Of a stretch of 64,000 bases of DNA, positions 17,901 to 25,897 are shown piece by piece (positions within the stretch are counted from its first letter, which is position 1; the number at the start of each line of letters is the position of its first letter). The position numbers and the translations under genes were made by a program. Origin of the DNA: Corynebacterium gerontici (GTDB taxonomy: Bacteria; Actinomycetota; Actinomycetes; Mycobacteriales; Mycobacteriaceae). Below the pieces are notes generated by a model. It was not told where the DNA came from, searched no databases, and was given only the letters and a program-made list of their open reading frames with translations. The stretch covers positions 1,922,001 to 1,986,000 of the forward strand of contig NZ_CP033897.1 of NCBI RefSeq assembly GCF_003813985.1, in the 5' to 3' direction.

Positions 17901-19601
17901 CTAGCCTCGCGTTCGACGGCCAAGCGCCAGCCCAGCCGCTGCAACTGCGACGAGCAAACAAGCCCCGAGGATGAGCGCCCAATCTCGACCATCCATAAGC
18001 GGCAGGTCAGAGGAAGCGGTTTTCACGGAAGCCCGACGAGCATTCTGCGCATCGTCGAGTTCAATGAGTACCCACCCAAGTAGCTCATCTTCTTCACTGG
18101 TCAGAGTGATTTTTGGCGAGCCCGTTTGCAATGCTGCAATATCCACGTAAACGTTTCCGTCGATGTCTGCCTGCACCCATCCGAGCGCCTTAGGCTCAGG
18201 GTTGTAGGAGTGGAGGTACACCCAATCTCCTGCTGCCATCTCTTGGGCATGGAGGGAAAGAATTGTGTCTTCGATGCTGGCCTCGATTTCGCCTGCGTTG
18301 TTGTCGTTGAGATCTTTCGCATGCGCAACGGGAGCAACCGGATCGTGGTCTGGCTTGGGGTTCGATCCACTGCCAGAAGATTCTCCGCTTCCTCCGCTAT
18401 CAAAAGAACTTCCAGCTTCTGCCCCATTGAAAGAATCATCGATGGCGCTATAGCCGCCGTACGTGGCTTCTGCTTCTGGCCCGAGCACGATGGTATTTTC
18501 GGGGTTCGTTGTTGGCATTTGAGAGCTTTTCGACGTCCCCGCATTGCCTCCATCGTTCGTACTCGCCTGCTGGGAGCGAACTTCTTCTTTGGCCTCATCT
18601 TGACTTGCTGGTGTTTCCTGCGCACGGGAAGGTGGTTGCTTTTCCGACGTTGTTTCGGCCGGTTCATTCCCTGGGGCAGCAGGTTCAGCACATCCAGGGC
18701 GTTTGCCTGTTTTATCGAGGTAATCCCAACCAATCAGTTTCTGTCCACCGCCGCGGTTGCCGTCCTGAACGGTAACTTTTACGTTGCCACGAAGAGCGTC
18801 GACAGGCTTAAGGGGAACTTGTACCTTCGAACCTTGCTTCAATTGGAACCACTGCTCGCCATAGGGATCGTTGGTCTGGCCGCATTCGTTGTAAGCAGAC
18901 AGATAGACCCAATCACCGGCAGGTCTGGATTCGACGGTCACTTCCAGCGAATCGCCCTTTTGGTGAACGCTAACACCGTTTTTTGTCGCCGTGGTCAAAT
19001 CATTTTCGTAGTGAAAGACCACATCAGGAACGCCATTAGGCTTGTATTCACCGAGCACAAAACGGCCTTTGCCCTCTTGCTTTTGTGCAGGCGACGGCAG
19101 CGTGGCTCGGACATCGCCGTCCTGGAGAGAGCCTGATAGCAGGCGAATTGAGTGTTCACCGGGGCCAAAGGCTGGTTTGGAACCACGTTTTCCCGACTCG
19201 GTGCCATCCGGAAGGGGCATATCTAAATCAAAACTGCCATCGGTTCCAGCCTCGATGATATGCCAAATCGTCGTGTTCTCGTGCAGGGAAGTATCCAGGT
19301 GGTTAATGCTGCCTTCGTCCAGCTTAACCGCAATTTTGGCGCCACCCAAGCCCTCTGCATTGCACCAACCGGCACCCTTGATTCGCAGAGCATTGTTCGC
19401 ATCCGCTTCAGTTGCGGCCTCAAACGTTGGAGCGTCTCCAGACGGGCATTGGGAGGTCTGAGCGTGGGCGGTGGCACCTAAAGGCGTGACTCCGACGGGT
19501 GTCGCCATTCCGGTAATAAGGCCCACTGCCAGCACTGCACTTCGCTTGAGCGCTGTTGGGTGTACCGCGTGCGCAAGGTATTTTTGAGCATCGATCTTCA
19601 T
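17901..19601 (-). CDS. Exported, membrane-anchored protein with duplicated GDWVYL domain
   Basis: No named family was recognised. The 566-residue protein has a signal peptide (AVLAVGLITGMATPVGVTP, then ATAHA), an N-terminal domain with KIAVKLDEGS, DGSFDLDMPLPDG and GEHSIRLLSGS resembling its operon neighbours, and two related blocks, AGDWVYLSAYN (about 230) and AGDWVYLHSYN (about 455), each followed by a GW-containing beta-rich stretch. An acidic, Ser/Gly-rich linker separates them. A C-terminal helix (ALILGACLLVAVAAAGLAL) and RRTRG tail anchor it. I chose the ATG at 19601; a TTG at 19613 is also possible. It begins 17 bases after fepB. An internal GCTTTTCGACG repeat lies at 18525. Confidence 0.72.
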   Translation of the reverse strand: MKIDAQKYLAHAVHPTALKRSAVLAVGLITGMATPVGVTPLGATAHAQTSQCPSGDAPTFEAATEADANNALRIKGAGWCNAEGLGGAKIAVKLDEGSINHLDTSLHENTTIWHIIEAGTDGSFDLDMPLPDGTESGKRGSKPAFGPGEHSIRLLSGSLQDGDVRATLPSPAQKQEGKGRFVLGEYKPNGVPDVVFHYENDLTTATKNGVSVHQKGDSLEVTVESRPAGDWVYLSAYNECGQTNDPYGEQWFQLKQGSKVQVPLKPVDALRGNVKVTVQDGNRGGGQKLIGWDYLDKTGKRPGCAEPAAPGNEPAETTSEKQPPSRAQETPASQDEAKEEVRSQQASTNDGGNAGTSKSSQMPTTNPENTIVLGPEAEATYGGYSAIDDSFNGAEAGSSFDSGGSGESSGSGSNPKPDHDPVAPVAHAKDLNDNNAGEIEASIEDTILSLHAQEMAAGDWVYLHSYNPEPKALGWVQADIDGNVYVDIAALQTGSPKITLTSEEDELLGWVLIELDDAQNARRASVKTASSDLPLMDGRDWALILGACLLVAVAAAGLALGRRTRG

Positions 19602-19618
19602 TGATGTGACCAATCGTT

Positions 19619-20662
19619 TTAGGGCTGCATAGCTTCGTTTTGCACCAGCAGAGCGTCAACGTCCGAAACAATTTTTTGAGCCAGCAACGGACCGCCCGTT
19701 GAAGTCCATGCAGAACCCTCTACCGGAATCACGTGATTTGAGCGAACCGCATTGAGCTGTTCAAATCCCGGCACCTTTTTTGCATCTTCGAGCGAAACAT
19801 CTGCAGCGTTTGCATCTGCGTTGCCACCTGCGTTGGGGTTAGCGACCGAAGAACCGCCGAGGGTTCCGAAGAACATGTAGTCAGCGTCAATTTCACCCAG
19901 ATTCTCATTGGATACAGGCTCCGAATGGCCTCCACCGAACTTGTCTTGGTTCGCTGGTCTTTTTAGCCCCAATTCTTCTAAGGACTGTCCTGCAGGAAGT
20001 TCCTTCAGGATGAGGGAGGCACCGCTGCCCTGCCAGCGGACAATCGAGAAGGTCTTATCTTTGAATGGTTCAAGACGAGCGGATACTTCAGCGACGTGCT
20101 GATCGTGGTCCTGTAGGACTTTCTCACCTTCGTCATTCCTATTCAACGCGTCCGCAACGATGGCGAAATTCTTCCGCCAGTCACCGCCGGCGTACCCAGC
20201 CATCACCGTGGGGGCAATTTGGGCGAGCGCCTCCATGACATCGGGATTGTTATTCACGCTCGTACCGTCCACAAGGATGAGGTCTGGCTCTAGTGCTCCG
20301 ATGGCTTCGAAATTTGGTTGCCCCACGCTGCCGACAATCGGGACGTCCCCGGCGGCCTCCTGGAGGTACGCCGGAACCGTGGTCAAACCGCGACCGGCGA
20401 CCGTTCCAGCAGGCCTGACCCCTAGTGCCAAAACCGCATCCAAGGTGGGTTCCGAGAATGTAACTACTTTTTCTGGATGCTCGGGCACGATGACGTCGAT
20501 TCCGTCTGCATCCTGCACCACGCGCGTCGCACCACTGGATGTTGGACCAGAATCCGTGGAGGGGGCACCGCATGCCACGAGCACACTGGAAATGAAAAGA
20601 GCAATGAATAGGGCTAATGGACGGGGAAGCATTCGGCTGTAAATAGTCATTTGTTTCGTCAT
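19619..20662 (-). CDS. fepB: Siderophore-binding lipoprotein (FepB/FecB-like)
   Basis: This is the extracellular binding lipoprotein that delivers ferric siderophore to FepDG. The 347-residue protein has a lipobox VLVAC with lipidation at Cys31, then the periplasmic binding protein fold of the metal/siderophore class: EHPEKVVTFSEPTLDAVLALGVRPAG, GQPNFEAIGALEPDLILVDG, and a C-terminal LNAVRSNHVIPVEGSAW. Gly/Asn/Ala-rich sequence around 270-285 is an odd flexible insert. It is the second gene of the minus-strand operon, separated by 121 bases and a hairpin from the propeller protein gene. Confidence 0.9.
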   Translation of the reverse strand: MTKQMTIYSRMLPRPLALFIALFISSVLVACGAPSTDSGPTSSGATRVVQDADGIDVIVPEHPEKVVTFSEPTLDAVLALGVRPAGTVAGRGLTTVPAYLQEAAGDVPIVGSVGQPNFEAIGALEPDLILVDGTSVNNNPDVMEALAQIAPTVMAGYAGGDWRKNFAIVADALNRNDEGEKVLQDHDQHVAEVSARLEPFKDKTFSIVRWQGSGASLILKELPAGQSLEELGLKRPANQDKFGGGHSEPVSNENLGEIDADYMFFGTLGGSSVANPNAGGNADANAADVSLEDAKKVPGFEQLNAVRSNHVIPVEGSAWTSTGGPLLAQKIVSDVDALLVQNEAMQP

Positions 20663-20705
20663 TCGCTAAAAATTCAGATTTATTGGCTAAAGAAATACGG
20701 CGCGT

Positions 20706-20739
20706 AGCTGATCACTGCCAGATGCGACAGTGACCAGCT
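20706..20739 (-). other. Intercistronic hairpin before fepB
   Basis: AGCTGATCACTG and CAGTGACCAGCT pair at 11 of 12 positions around a 10-base loop. There is no T-tract on the minus strand, so it is more likely a processing or stabilising stem than a full terminator. It could set different levels for the propeller protein and the rest of the operon. Confidence 0.5.
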
Positions 20740-20783
20740 AGAGCCGATACTGAGAGCTGGTTGTAGCGCTCAATTCTTAAGAA

Positions 20784-23330
20784 CTAGCGGGGCCACCACT
20801 GGGTGAGCCAGGAGGGAAGTCCGAAGGAAACGGTGACCTTTACTACCCACTTGATGGGTAGGAAGGAGGACACTGCAGACACCACGAAGGACAGGATGCG
20901 TGAAGGCTTGAACACGCTGGAACCGCCTTCAGGATCCTCCGGCTCAGGTTGAGTTGGCGGTTTTGGCTGAGTCGTGCTTCCGTTGTCAGGCACTTCGGTC
21001 TCGGAAGTTCCGCCGTCACCAGGTGTGGTGGGCTCCGAAGCGCTACCACTGTCTCCCGGGGTGGTCGGCTCGGTCGTGGAGCTGTTGCCTTCGTCGGGCG
21101 TAGTCGACTCATTGAGTGCAAATCGGTACACCAGGTTCACGGATTCACCCTGTTCATTAGTGGTTGCACCCTTTTGCACCGTATAGACCACACCATTGCT
21201 CGCTACCGCGGTGTGGTTTGTATTGGCACCCGCTGGCAGGTTGGCAGAGATCTCAAACGATTCGGCATCCAATACGGTCACCGTGCCACCGACGCGATTC
21301 GTGACGTACACACGGTCATTGACCGGGTCGTACACCGCGTTGAGCGCTCCGGCGCCGGTGGGAACTTCGGCGACGACTTTCTTGTCGTTTACGTTATAGA
21401 CAACAACATTGGAGCTTCCTTGTGATGCGACAAAGATGTTGCCACGTTTTGCATCCCAGGCAACGCCTGATGCGCGATCTACCTGCCCTTCTGGCAAGTC
21501 AATCCTTGTCACGTTGCCGGAAGCGAGATCTATCAAGGCAGCCGCTGGCTGGTTCAGAGAAACCGTGACCAAAGTGCGAGAGCTTTGATCCAGCGCTAGA
21601 GCCATGGTGCCGCCGAACCCATCACCGATTGCGATGGTACGAACGCTTCCATCCAAGCTCACTTCTGCAATGACACCATTACCGGTCGGTGAAGACACGT
21701 ATGCCTTACCCGTGGATTCATCCACGGCAATGTCCCTCGCGTGCTCAACAATGCCCGCAGGGAATTGCTTGACCAAGGAAAGGTCGGACTGCTTGTACAC
21801 AGCAACCGAACCCGAGCGAGTGTTGCTTACCCAGACCAAACCTCGTTGGTTGTCCAAACCAATGCCGTACACGGCGTGAACTCCCTTGTCCGGATGATCG
21901 GCATCCACTACGGCGGGAGTGGCCTGCTGCTTCACAGCGAGCGTGGTGGCATCTAGTTTGAACAGTGTGGATTCCTTGATCGGAGGACGCCCCACTGCTC
22001 GGGTTACAAATAACTCATTGGTGCTGGCGTTTACCGCGCTTTGGTACAGACCGGTGGGCAATTGCGCTGAGGTGCTGGAATACGAGTCCGCTGCCACAGG
22101 AGAGTTGTCGGCGGTGATTTTCGCACCAGTAGCAGTTTGCTGTTCGCCATCAACAACAAAGCGAACGAACACAGGCTCACCAACGGGTGCGTCCTTGGGA
22201 AGTTTTACGCCTTCAACCGTTGCGATGTGATTCTTGGCCTCCACCTCATTCGCCTTGTGGAAGACCTTGCCCTTGGCGCCGATCTCGGTCACAACTGCGC
22301 CATCGGGCAGGTTGTAGACCGTGACGGTCGTTTCCGAATTGGCGCTCGTGGAGGCAAGCTGTACTCCGGCAGTCGTCACAATCTCGGCCTGGGCGGTCTT
22401 GCCGTCGGAAGCAGTAACGATCAGAGTGTGTTTGCCCGCCGGCGCGCTACCTGGCTGGAGCGTAATACCGGCTTCGAGCATGCCATCGGCACCGACCTCG
22501 ATGGGGTTCTCGCTTGCATTCCGGCCGGTACCCCACAAGACTGCCTGACCATTGACCTTGGCCGTGAGGGTTACTCCAGGTGCGAATCCTTCAAGGGCAA
22601 CATTGGCGGTAACCGTCTTCGCCCGTTCATTGTTGGCTACGTCGCGCACGGTTGCGCTGGCGGAGGTCTGGTCCTGGTCTTTAGTCTCGCCAGTATCCGG
22701 CTTAGAGGTAGGGGCCGCAGATTCCGAGGGCTCAACTGCGGGCTGTTCCGTGGATCCGGTGTCTTTGGACTCGTCCCCGGTAGCGGGTTCGCCTTCAACG
22801 AGGGTTCCGCAGTGCCCGTCGTTTGCTCCAGAATTGACGGTGAAGGTGATGGGGACGGAAGTCGCAGTGCCTCCATCGTTACCGGTGAGCGCACGAATCA
22901 CGTGTGCGCCGTCCTTCAGATTTTCAGGCAGTTTGACCTGGACTTCAAAGCTTCCGTCCGCAGAGAGCATCGATGCCGCATCGATCGAAATATCTGTTGC
23001 GGGAGTGTCAATCCGGTCGAAACGAGTATCGGGCTGTTCGACAGGCCATTTGTTTTGGTTGTCGTCGATTTTGAAAGCAAACGAGCCAACCTCAGCCGGA
23101 CGCTGCTCAAATCCGCTGCCCTTGATGGTGACTACCTCGCCTGGCTTGTAATTGCGCGAGATGTCCATGCTCAACTCGCCGGCACCACGTCCCGGCCGAA
23201 TCTTGATCTGGGCACACTGTTGAGTGTCATCTGCAGTTGCAGTTGGAACAGCGACCATGAATGGCGTGATGGCCATGGTCGCCGAAAGGAGTCCAGCTGC
23301 CGCTCGACGATTGAAATTTGTGCGCTTCAT
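20784..23330 (-). CDS. Exported YVTN beta-propeller protein, first gene of the iron uptake operon
   Basis: The 848-residue protein starts MKRTNFNRRAAAGLLSATMA with a signal peptide ending near TATA. An N-terminal domain (about 40-170, VTIKGSGF, FAFKIDDNQ, DGSFEVQVKLP, GAHVIRALTG) resembles those of the two other exported proteins in the operon. A Thr/Glu/Ser-rich linker and an Ig-like part follow, then from about 450-730 a YVTN-type propeller (LVWVSNTRSGSVAVY, KAYVSSPTGNGVIAEV, NIFVASQGSSNVVVYN, RVYVTNRVGGTVTVLD). A Pro/Thr-rich spacer leads to a Trp-rich, amphipathic C-terminus, not a standard LPxTG or membrane anchor. The ATG at 23330 follows GAAGGAG. In E. coli the propeller YncE is Fur-regulated, but no function is settled. 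The tandem iron boxes upstream make iron control here very likely. Confidence 0.75.
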   Translation of the reverse strand: MKRTNFNRRAAAGLLSATMAITPFMVAVPTATADDTQQCAQIKIRPGRGAGELSMDISRNYKPGEVVTIKGSGFEQRPAEVGSFAFKIDDNQNKWPVEQPDTRFDRIDTPATDISIDAASMLSADGSFEVQVKLPENLKDGAHVIRALTGNDGGTATSVPITFTVNSGANDGHCGTLVEGEPATGDESKDTGSTEQPAVEPSESAAPTSKPDTGETKDQDQTSASATVRDVANNERAKTVTANVALEGFAPGVTLTAKVNGQAVLWGTGRNASENPIEVGADGMLEAGITLQPGSAPAGKHTLIVTASDGKTAQAEIVTTAGVQLASTSANSETTVTVYNLPDGAVVTEIGAKGKVFHKANEVEAKNHIATVEGVKLPKDAPVGEPVFVRFVVDGEQQTATGAKITADNSPVAADSYSSTSAQLPTGLYQSAVNASTNELFVTRAVGRPPIKESTLFKLDATTLAVKQQATPAVVDADHPDKGVHAVYGIGLDNQRGLVWVSNTRSGSVAVYKQSDLSLVKQFPAGIVEHARDIAVDESTGKAYVSSPTGNGVIAEVSLDGSVRTIAIGDGFGGTMALALDQSSRTLVTVSLNQPAAALIDLASGNVTRIDLPEGQVDRASGVAWDAKRGNIFVASQGSSNVVVYNVNDKKVVAEVPTGAGALNAVYDPVNDRVYVTNRVGGTVTVLDAESFEISANLPAGANTNHTAVASNGVVYTVQKGATTNEQGESVNLVYRFALNESTTPDEGNSSTTEPTTPGDSGSASEPTTPGDGGTSETEVPDNGSTTQPKPPTQPEPEDPEGGSSVFKPSRILSFVVSAVSSFLPIKWVVKVTVSFGLPSWLTQWWPR

Positions 23331-23423
23331 GTTTCGAAGTGCTCCTTCGGAGAGGGATACGGGATTCTTTTCCGCCGTAGTGCGCCGATAGCACCGCACT
23401 TTCGGAAAACACGCGCGGAGGAT

Positions 23424-23429
23424 ATTTTA
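23424..23429 (-). promoter_or_regulatory. Candidate -10 element of the uptake operon
   Basis: TAAAAT on the minus strand fits the actinobacterial -10 pattern TANANT and overlaps the proximal iron box. Occupation of that box would exclude RNA polymerase. Confidence 0.5.
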
Positions 23430-23445
23430 GGCAAGCCTTACCTAG
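23427..23445 (-). promoter_or_regulatory. DtxR-like iron box, proximal
   Basis: TTAGGCAAGCCTTACCTAG matches the DtxR consensus at about 15 of 19 positions and keeps the inverted symmetry. It lies about 100 bases upstream of the start of the propeller gene. Confidence 0.8.
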
Positions 23446-23463
23446 CCGCGCATAGCAAGTAGG

Positions 23464-23482
23464 TTAGGCAAGGCTTACCTCT
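23464..23482 (-). promoter_or_regulatory. DtxR-like iron box, distal
   Basis: TTAGGCAAGGCTTACCTCT is a second, weaker match whose centre lies 37 bases from that of the proximal box. Two boxes on one promoter suggest tighter or graded iron repression than the single box at entA. Confidence 0.7.
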
Positions 23483-23669
23483 CGGTCAATCACTTTTTTC
23501 CCATCACCAGTCCACTTCAATCCCCCCTCACTCGATCCTGGGCACCTAACTGTGCTTTTCCTCGAACTTTCCATGGATATTTACTCAATCGCATTTCCCA
23601 TGACGGGGGTAACTCCCCCTCACTTTCACCCCCACCCCACTGGGATGTGGCCCCAAAAAACCATAAAGA

Positions 23670-23680
23670 GCTTTTCGACG
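23670..23680 (+). repeat. GCTTTTCGACG repeat, intergenic copy
   Basis: It reads AGAGCTTTTCGACGCTAACC, 15 bases before the ATG of the oxidoreductase gene. The flanking AAAGAGCTTTTCGACG is identical to the copy at 3606. Confidence 0.8.
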
Positions 23681-23694
23681 CTAACCTAGCTGTC

Positions 23695-24528
23695 ATGACA
23701 ACAAATATTCTTATTACGGGCGCAAGTGGATTCATCGGCAGCCAGACAGCTCAACGTCTAGAACAACTCTCGCCCAAAACAAACATCACTCGACTTTCAC
23801 GCAGACCCCGCAACGAGCAGGGTTGGACGTACGGAGACTTTGCCGAGCCCTCCAGCCTCGCGGATGCATTCAAGAATCAGGACGTAGTGTTTCTCGTCTC
23901 CACCACGGAACGAGCCGACCGCGAACAGCTCCACCGAAATGCCGTTGACGCTGCAGTTACAGCGGGAGTGCGCCATATTGTGTATCTCTCGTTTTTCGGC
24001 GCAGCAGCGGACGCAACGTTTGACCATGCTCGACTGCACTTCGCCACTGAGCAGTACATCCGCGAGTCGGGCATAGACTTCACCTTCCTGCGTGACAATT
24101 TCTATACCGAGGCCACGGAAGGCTTTATCGTCGATGGTGCCATTCGGGGTCCGGCAGGTTCAGGCAAAGCCGCATTCGTTGCCCGAGAGGACGTTGCCGA
24201 AAGCGCGGCTGCGGTACTTTCCTGCTCGGAAGAGCACCGCAATAAGGTCTACTCACTCACCGGTCCCGAGGCGCTGAGCTTAGAGGAAGTAGCCGCCATT
24301 GCCACTGATCACCTGGACGAGTCGGTGCGCTTTGTCGATGAGACGTTGCAGGAGGCCCGTGCATCACGCGCACACTATGGTGCTCCAGAATGGGAGGTAG
24401 ACGCTTGGATTTCCACCTACACCGCTATCGCTAAGGGCGAGCTCGAGCAGGTCACCGATGATGTTGAGAAACTCACCGGTCACAAGCCCATGAGCGTGCA
24501 GCAATGGTGGGGTAAGCGTCACCACTAG
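23695..24528 (+). CDS. NmrA/QorB-type NAD(P)-binding oxidoreductase
   Basis: The 277-residue protein starts MTTNILITGASGFIGSQTAQRL, a Rossmann fold with the GASGFIG dinucleotide motif of atypical short-chain dehydrogenases. RNAVDAAVTAGVRHIVYLSFFGA and TEQYIRESGIDFTFLRDNFY are typical of the NmrA/QorB (NADPH:quinone reductase 2) group. The catalytic Tyr-x-x-x-Lys of true SDRs is not evident, so it may be a sensor or a quinone reductase. I chose the ATG at 23695; an upstream start at 23647 would translate through the repeat. It stands alone between the siderophore locus and the peptide transporter. Confidence 0.8.
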   Translation: MTTNILITGASGFIGSQTAQRLEQLSPKTNITRLSRRPRNEQGWTYGDFAEPSSLADAFKNQDVVFLVSTTERADREQLHRNAVDAAVTAGVRHIVYLSFFGAAADATFDHARLHFATEQYIRESGIDFTFLRDNFYTEATEGFIVDGAIRGPAGSGKAAFVAREDVAESAAAVLSCSEEHRNKVYSLTGPEALSLEEVAAIATDHLDESVRFVDETLQEARASRAHYGAPEWEVDAWISTYTAIAKGELEQVTDDVEKLTGHKPMSVQQWWGKRHH

Positions 24529-24564
24529 GCACCTCCAACCGCAGCCAACCTAATCAGTTTTAAA

Positions 24565-24608
24565 GCGCCCGCACGAAAGCCCTGATCCCAGCGGCTTTCG
24601 CGCGGGCG
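24565..24608. terminator. Terminator after the oxidoreductase gene
   Basis: GCGCCCGCACGAAAGCC pairs with GGCTTTCGCGCGGGCG around an 11-base loop, followed by TTCTC. It is a strong, long stem 37 bases past the stop. Confidence 0.8.
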
Positions 24609-24911
24609 TTCTCATATTCCATGCCTCGCGCCCTTGAAAAACTCTCGACTTTTGACCGCGTTTTCCGCATCAGAATTTTGGCACTCGACATTGTTGTGAA
24701 ATTTATTCATCACCTGAGCTGCCACACCATTGTCAACAACCTCGCTAATTCACATTTTTTTAACCTTCATCACAGAAACCTGGTAGATTTCTCGCTATGG
24801 ATATGCCGCAACTCACAGGATCTGGCCCCTGAGATCCAGGTAACGGTTCTCGTTTTCGCAAGCTCATCAGGCGGCAAACCCTCGCCGCAGTGAAAGACAG
24901 GTAACCACACC
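24609..24911 (+). other. Promoter and leader region of the peptide transporter operon
   Basis: No long gene is present. An extended -10 (TGG TAGATT, 24781-24789) stands seven bases before an ATG that opens a 12-codon frame (24797-24832), followed by about 80 bases to the permease start. The region is AT-richer than its surroundings. Confidence 0.45.
24797..24832 (+). CDS. Possible leaderless 11-residue leader peptide (MDMPQLTGSGP)
   Basis: The ATG sits exactly where transcription from the TAGATT -10 at 24784-24789 should begin, so a leaderless transcript would start by translating this 11-codon peptide. It ends 79 bases before the permease gene. Whether it is a regulatory leader peptide or a chance frame cannot be decided from one sequence. 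Confidence 0.25.
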   Translation: MDMPQLTGSGP

Positions 24912-25895
24912 ATGATTAAGTACTTGGCAAAGAAGATCCTCGGCTGGGTAGCCATGATCTTCGTCGCGGTCAATATCACGTACTTTCTGGCATCAACATT
25001 CCTCGACCCGCGAACGAACTATGCCGGAAGGCGGCCGCCCATTCCTGAGGAACGAGTAGACGGCATCCTCGATCCACTCAATCTCAACGATAAGGAACCG
25101 CTGCTCCACCGCTGGTGGGATTGGCTCAGCGGCGTTCTGTTTCACTGGGATTGGGGCAAGTCGCCGCTTGGCGATTCAGTCAATGAGCAGCTCTCCTACC
25201 GTATCTGGGTTTCTGCCCAGCTCCTGCTGCTCGCCACGATCCTCTCGGTCATTATTGGTGTATCCATCGGTGTGTTTACCGCATCACGCCAATACAAGGC
25301 CGGCGACCGCATCTTCCAGTTCACCTCGATCGTGACTATGAATATTCACGTTGTAGTGGCATCTATCCTGGTGGTGTGGGTGGCAATCAAGATCAACCAA
25401 GCTACGGGCAGCAACATCTTCTACGTCACCGGCTCAAGCTCAGTGGGCGTGGAGGGCTTCTTCCCCAGGCTTCTTGACTTCCTCCAGCACCTCATCTTGC
25501 CCACCGTCTCACTGGTGTTCATTTCTTACGCCGGTTACCACTTTCTGCAGCGCTCGATGCTGCTGGACAACATCAACGCCGATTACGTGCGAACGGCTCG
25601 CGCAAAGGGCCTAACTCGCGCCCAAGCCGTTCGACGCCACGCGCTTCGCACCTCGATCATCCCAGTTGCAACCACCGTGGCCTTCTCCATACCGGGCATC
25701 TTCACCGGCGCCATCATGACGGAGACCATCTTCGGCTGGAAGGGCATGGGCGAATACTTCGTGTCCACCATCCAGAAGAACGACATTCATGGAGTGGTCG
25801 CAGTGGCCGCCTTCGGCGCATTGATGACCGCCGTCGGCGCCATCCTCTCCGACATCTTCGTTGTCATCCTCGATCCACGAGTGCGGGTGAACTAA
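24912..25895 (+). CDS. dppB: Peptide ABC transporter permease (DppB/OppB-like)
   Basis: This is the first membrane subunit of a peptide importer, 327 residues with about six membrane segments. DPRTNYAGRRPP near the N-terminus, SYRIWVSAQLLLLATILSVIIGVSIGVFTA and the EAA-loop region DYVRTARAKGLTRAQAVRRHALR (about 222-244) identify the BPD_transp_1 family in its OppB-type form. It leads the operon dppB-dppC-fused ATPase-binding protein, all plus strand. The next gene begins 2 bases after its stop. Confidence 0.92.
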   Translation: MIKYLAKKILGWVAMIFVAVNITYFLASTFLDPRTNYAGRRPPIPEERVDGILDPLNLNDKEPLLHRWWDWLSGVLFHWDWGKSPLGDSVNEQLSYRIWVSAQLLLLATILSVIIGVSIGVFTASRQYKAGDRIFQFTSIVTMNIHVVVASILVVWVAIKINQATGSNIFYVTGSSSVGVEGFFPRLLDFLQHLILPTVSLVFISYAGYHFLQRSMLLDNINADYVRTARAKGLTRAQAVRRHALRTSIIPVATTVAFSIPGIFTGAIMTETIFGWKGMGEYFVSTIQKNDIHGVVAVAAFGALMTAVGAILSDIFVVILDPRVRVN

Positions 25896-25897
25896 TC

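Noticed and set aside
16682..23330. HtaA-type haem-binding domains in the three exported proteins
   Set aside because: The expected HtaA pattern was not seen, and the operon partners are FecCD/FepB siderophore types beside catecholate synthesis genes.
22137..23462. Plus-strand open frame of 441 codons opposite the propeller protein gene
   Set aside because: It would read through the iron boxes and is antisense to a gene with a signal peptide and repeat domains.
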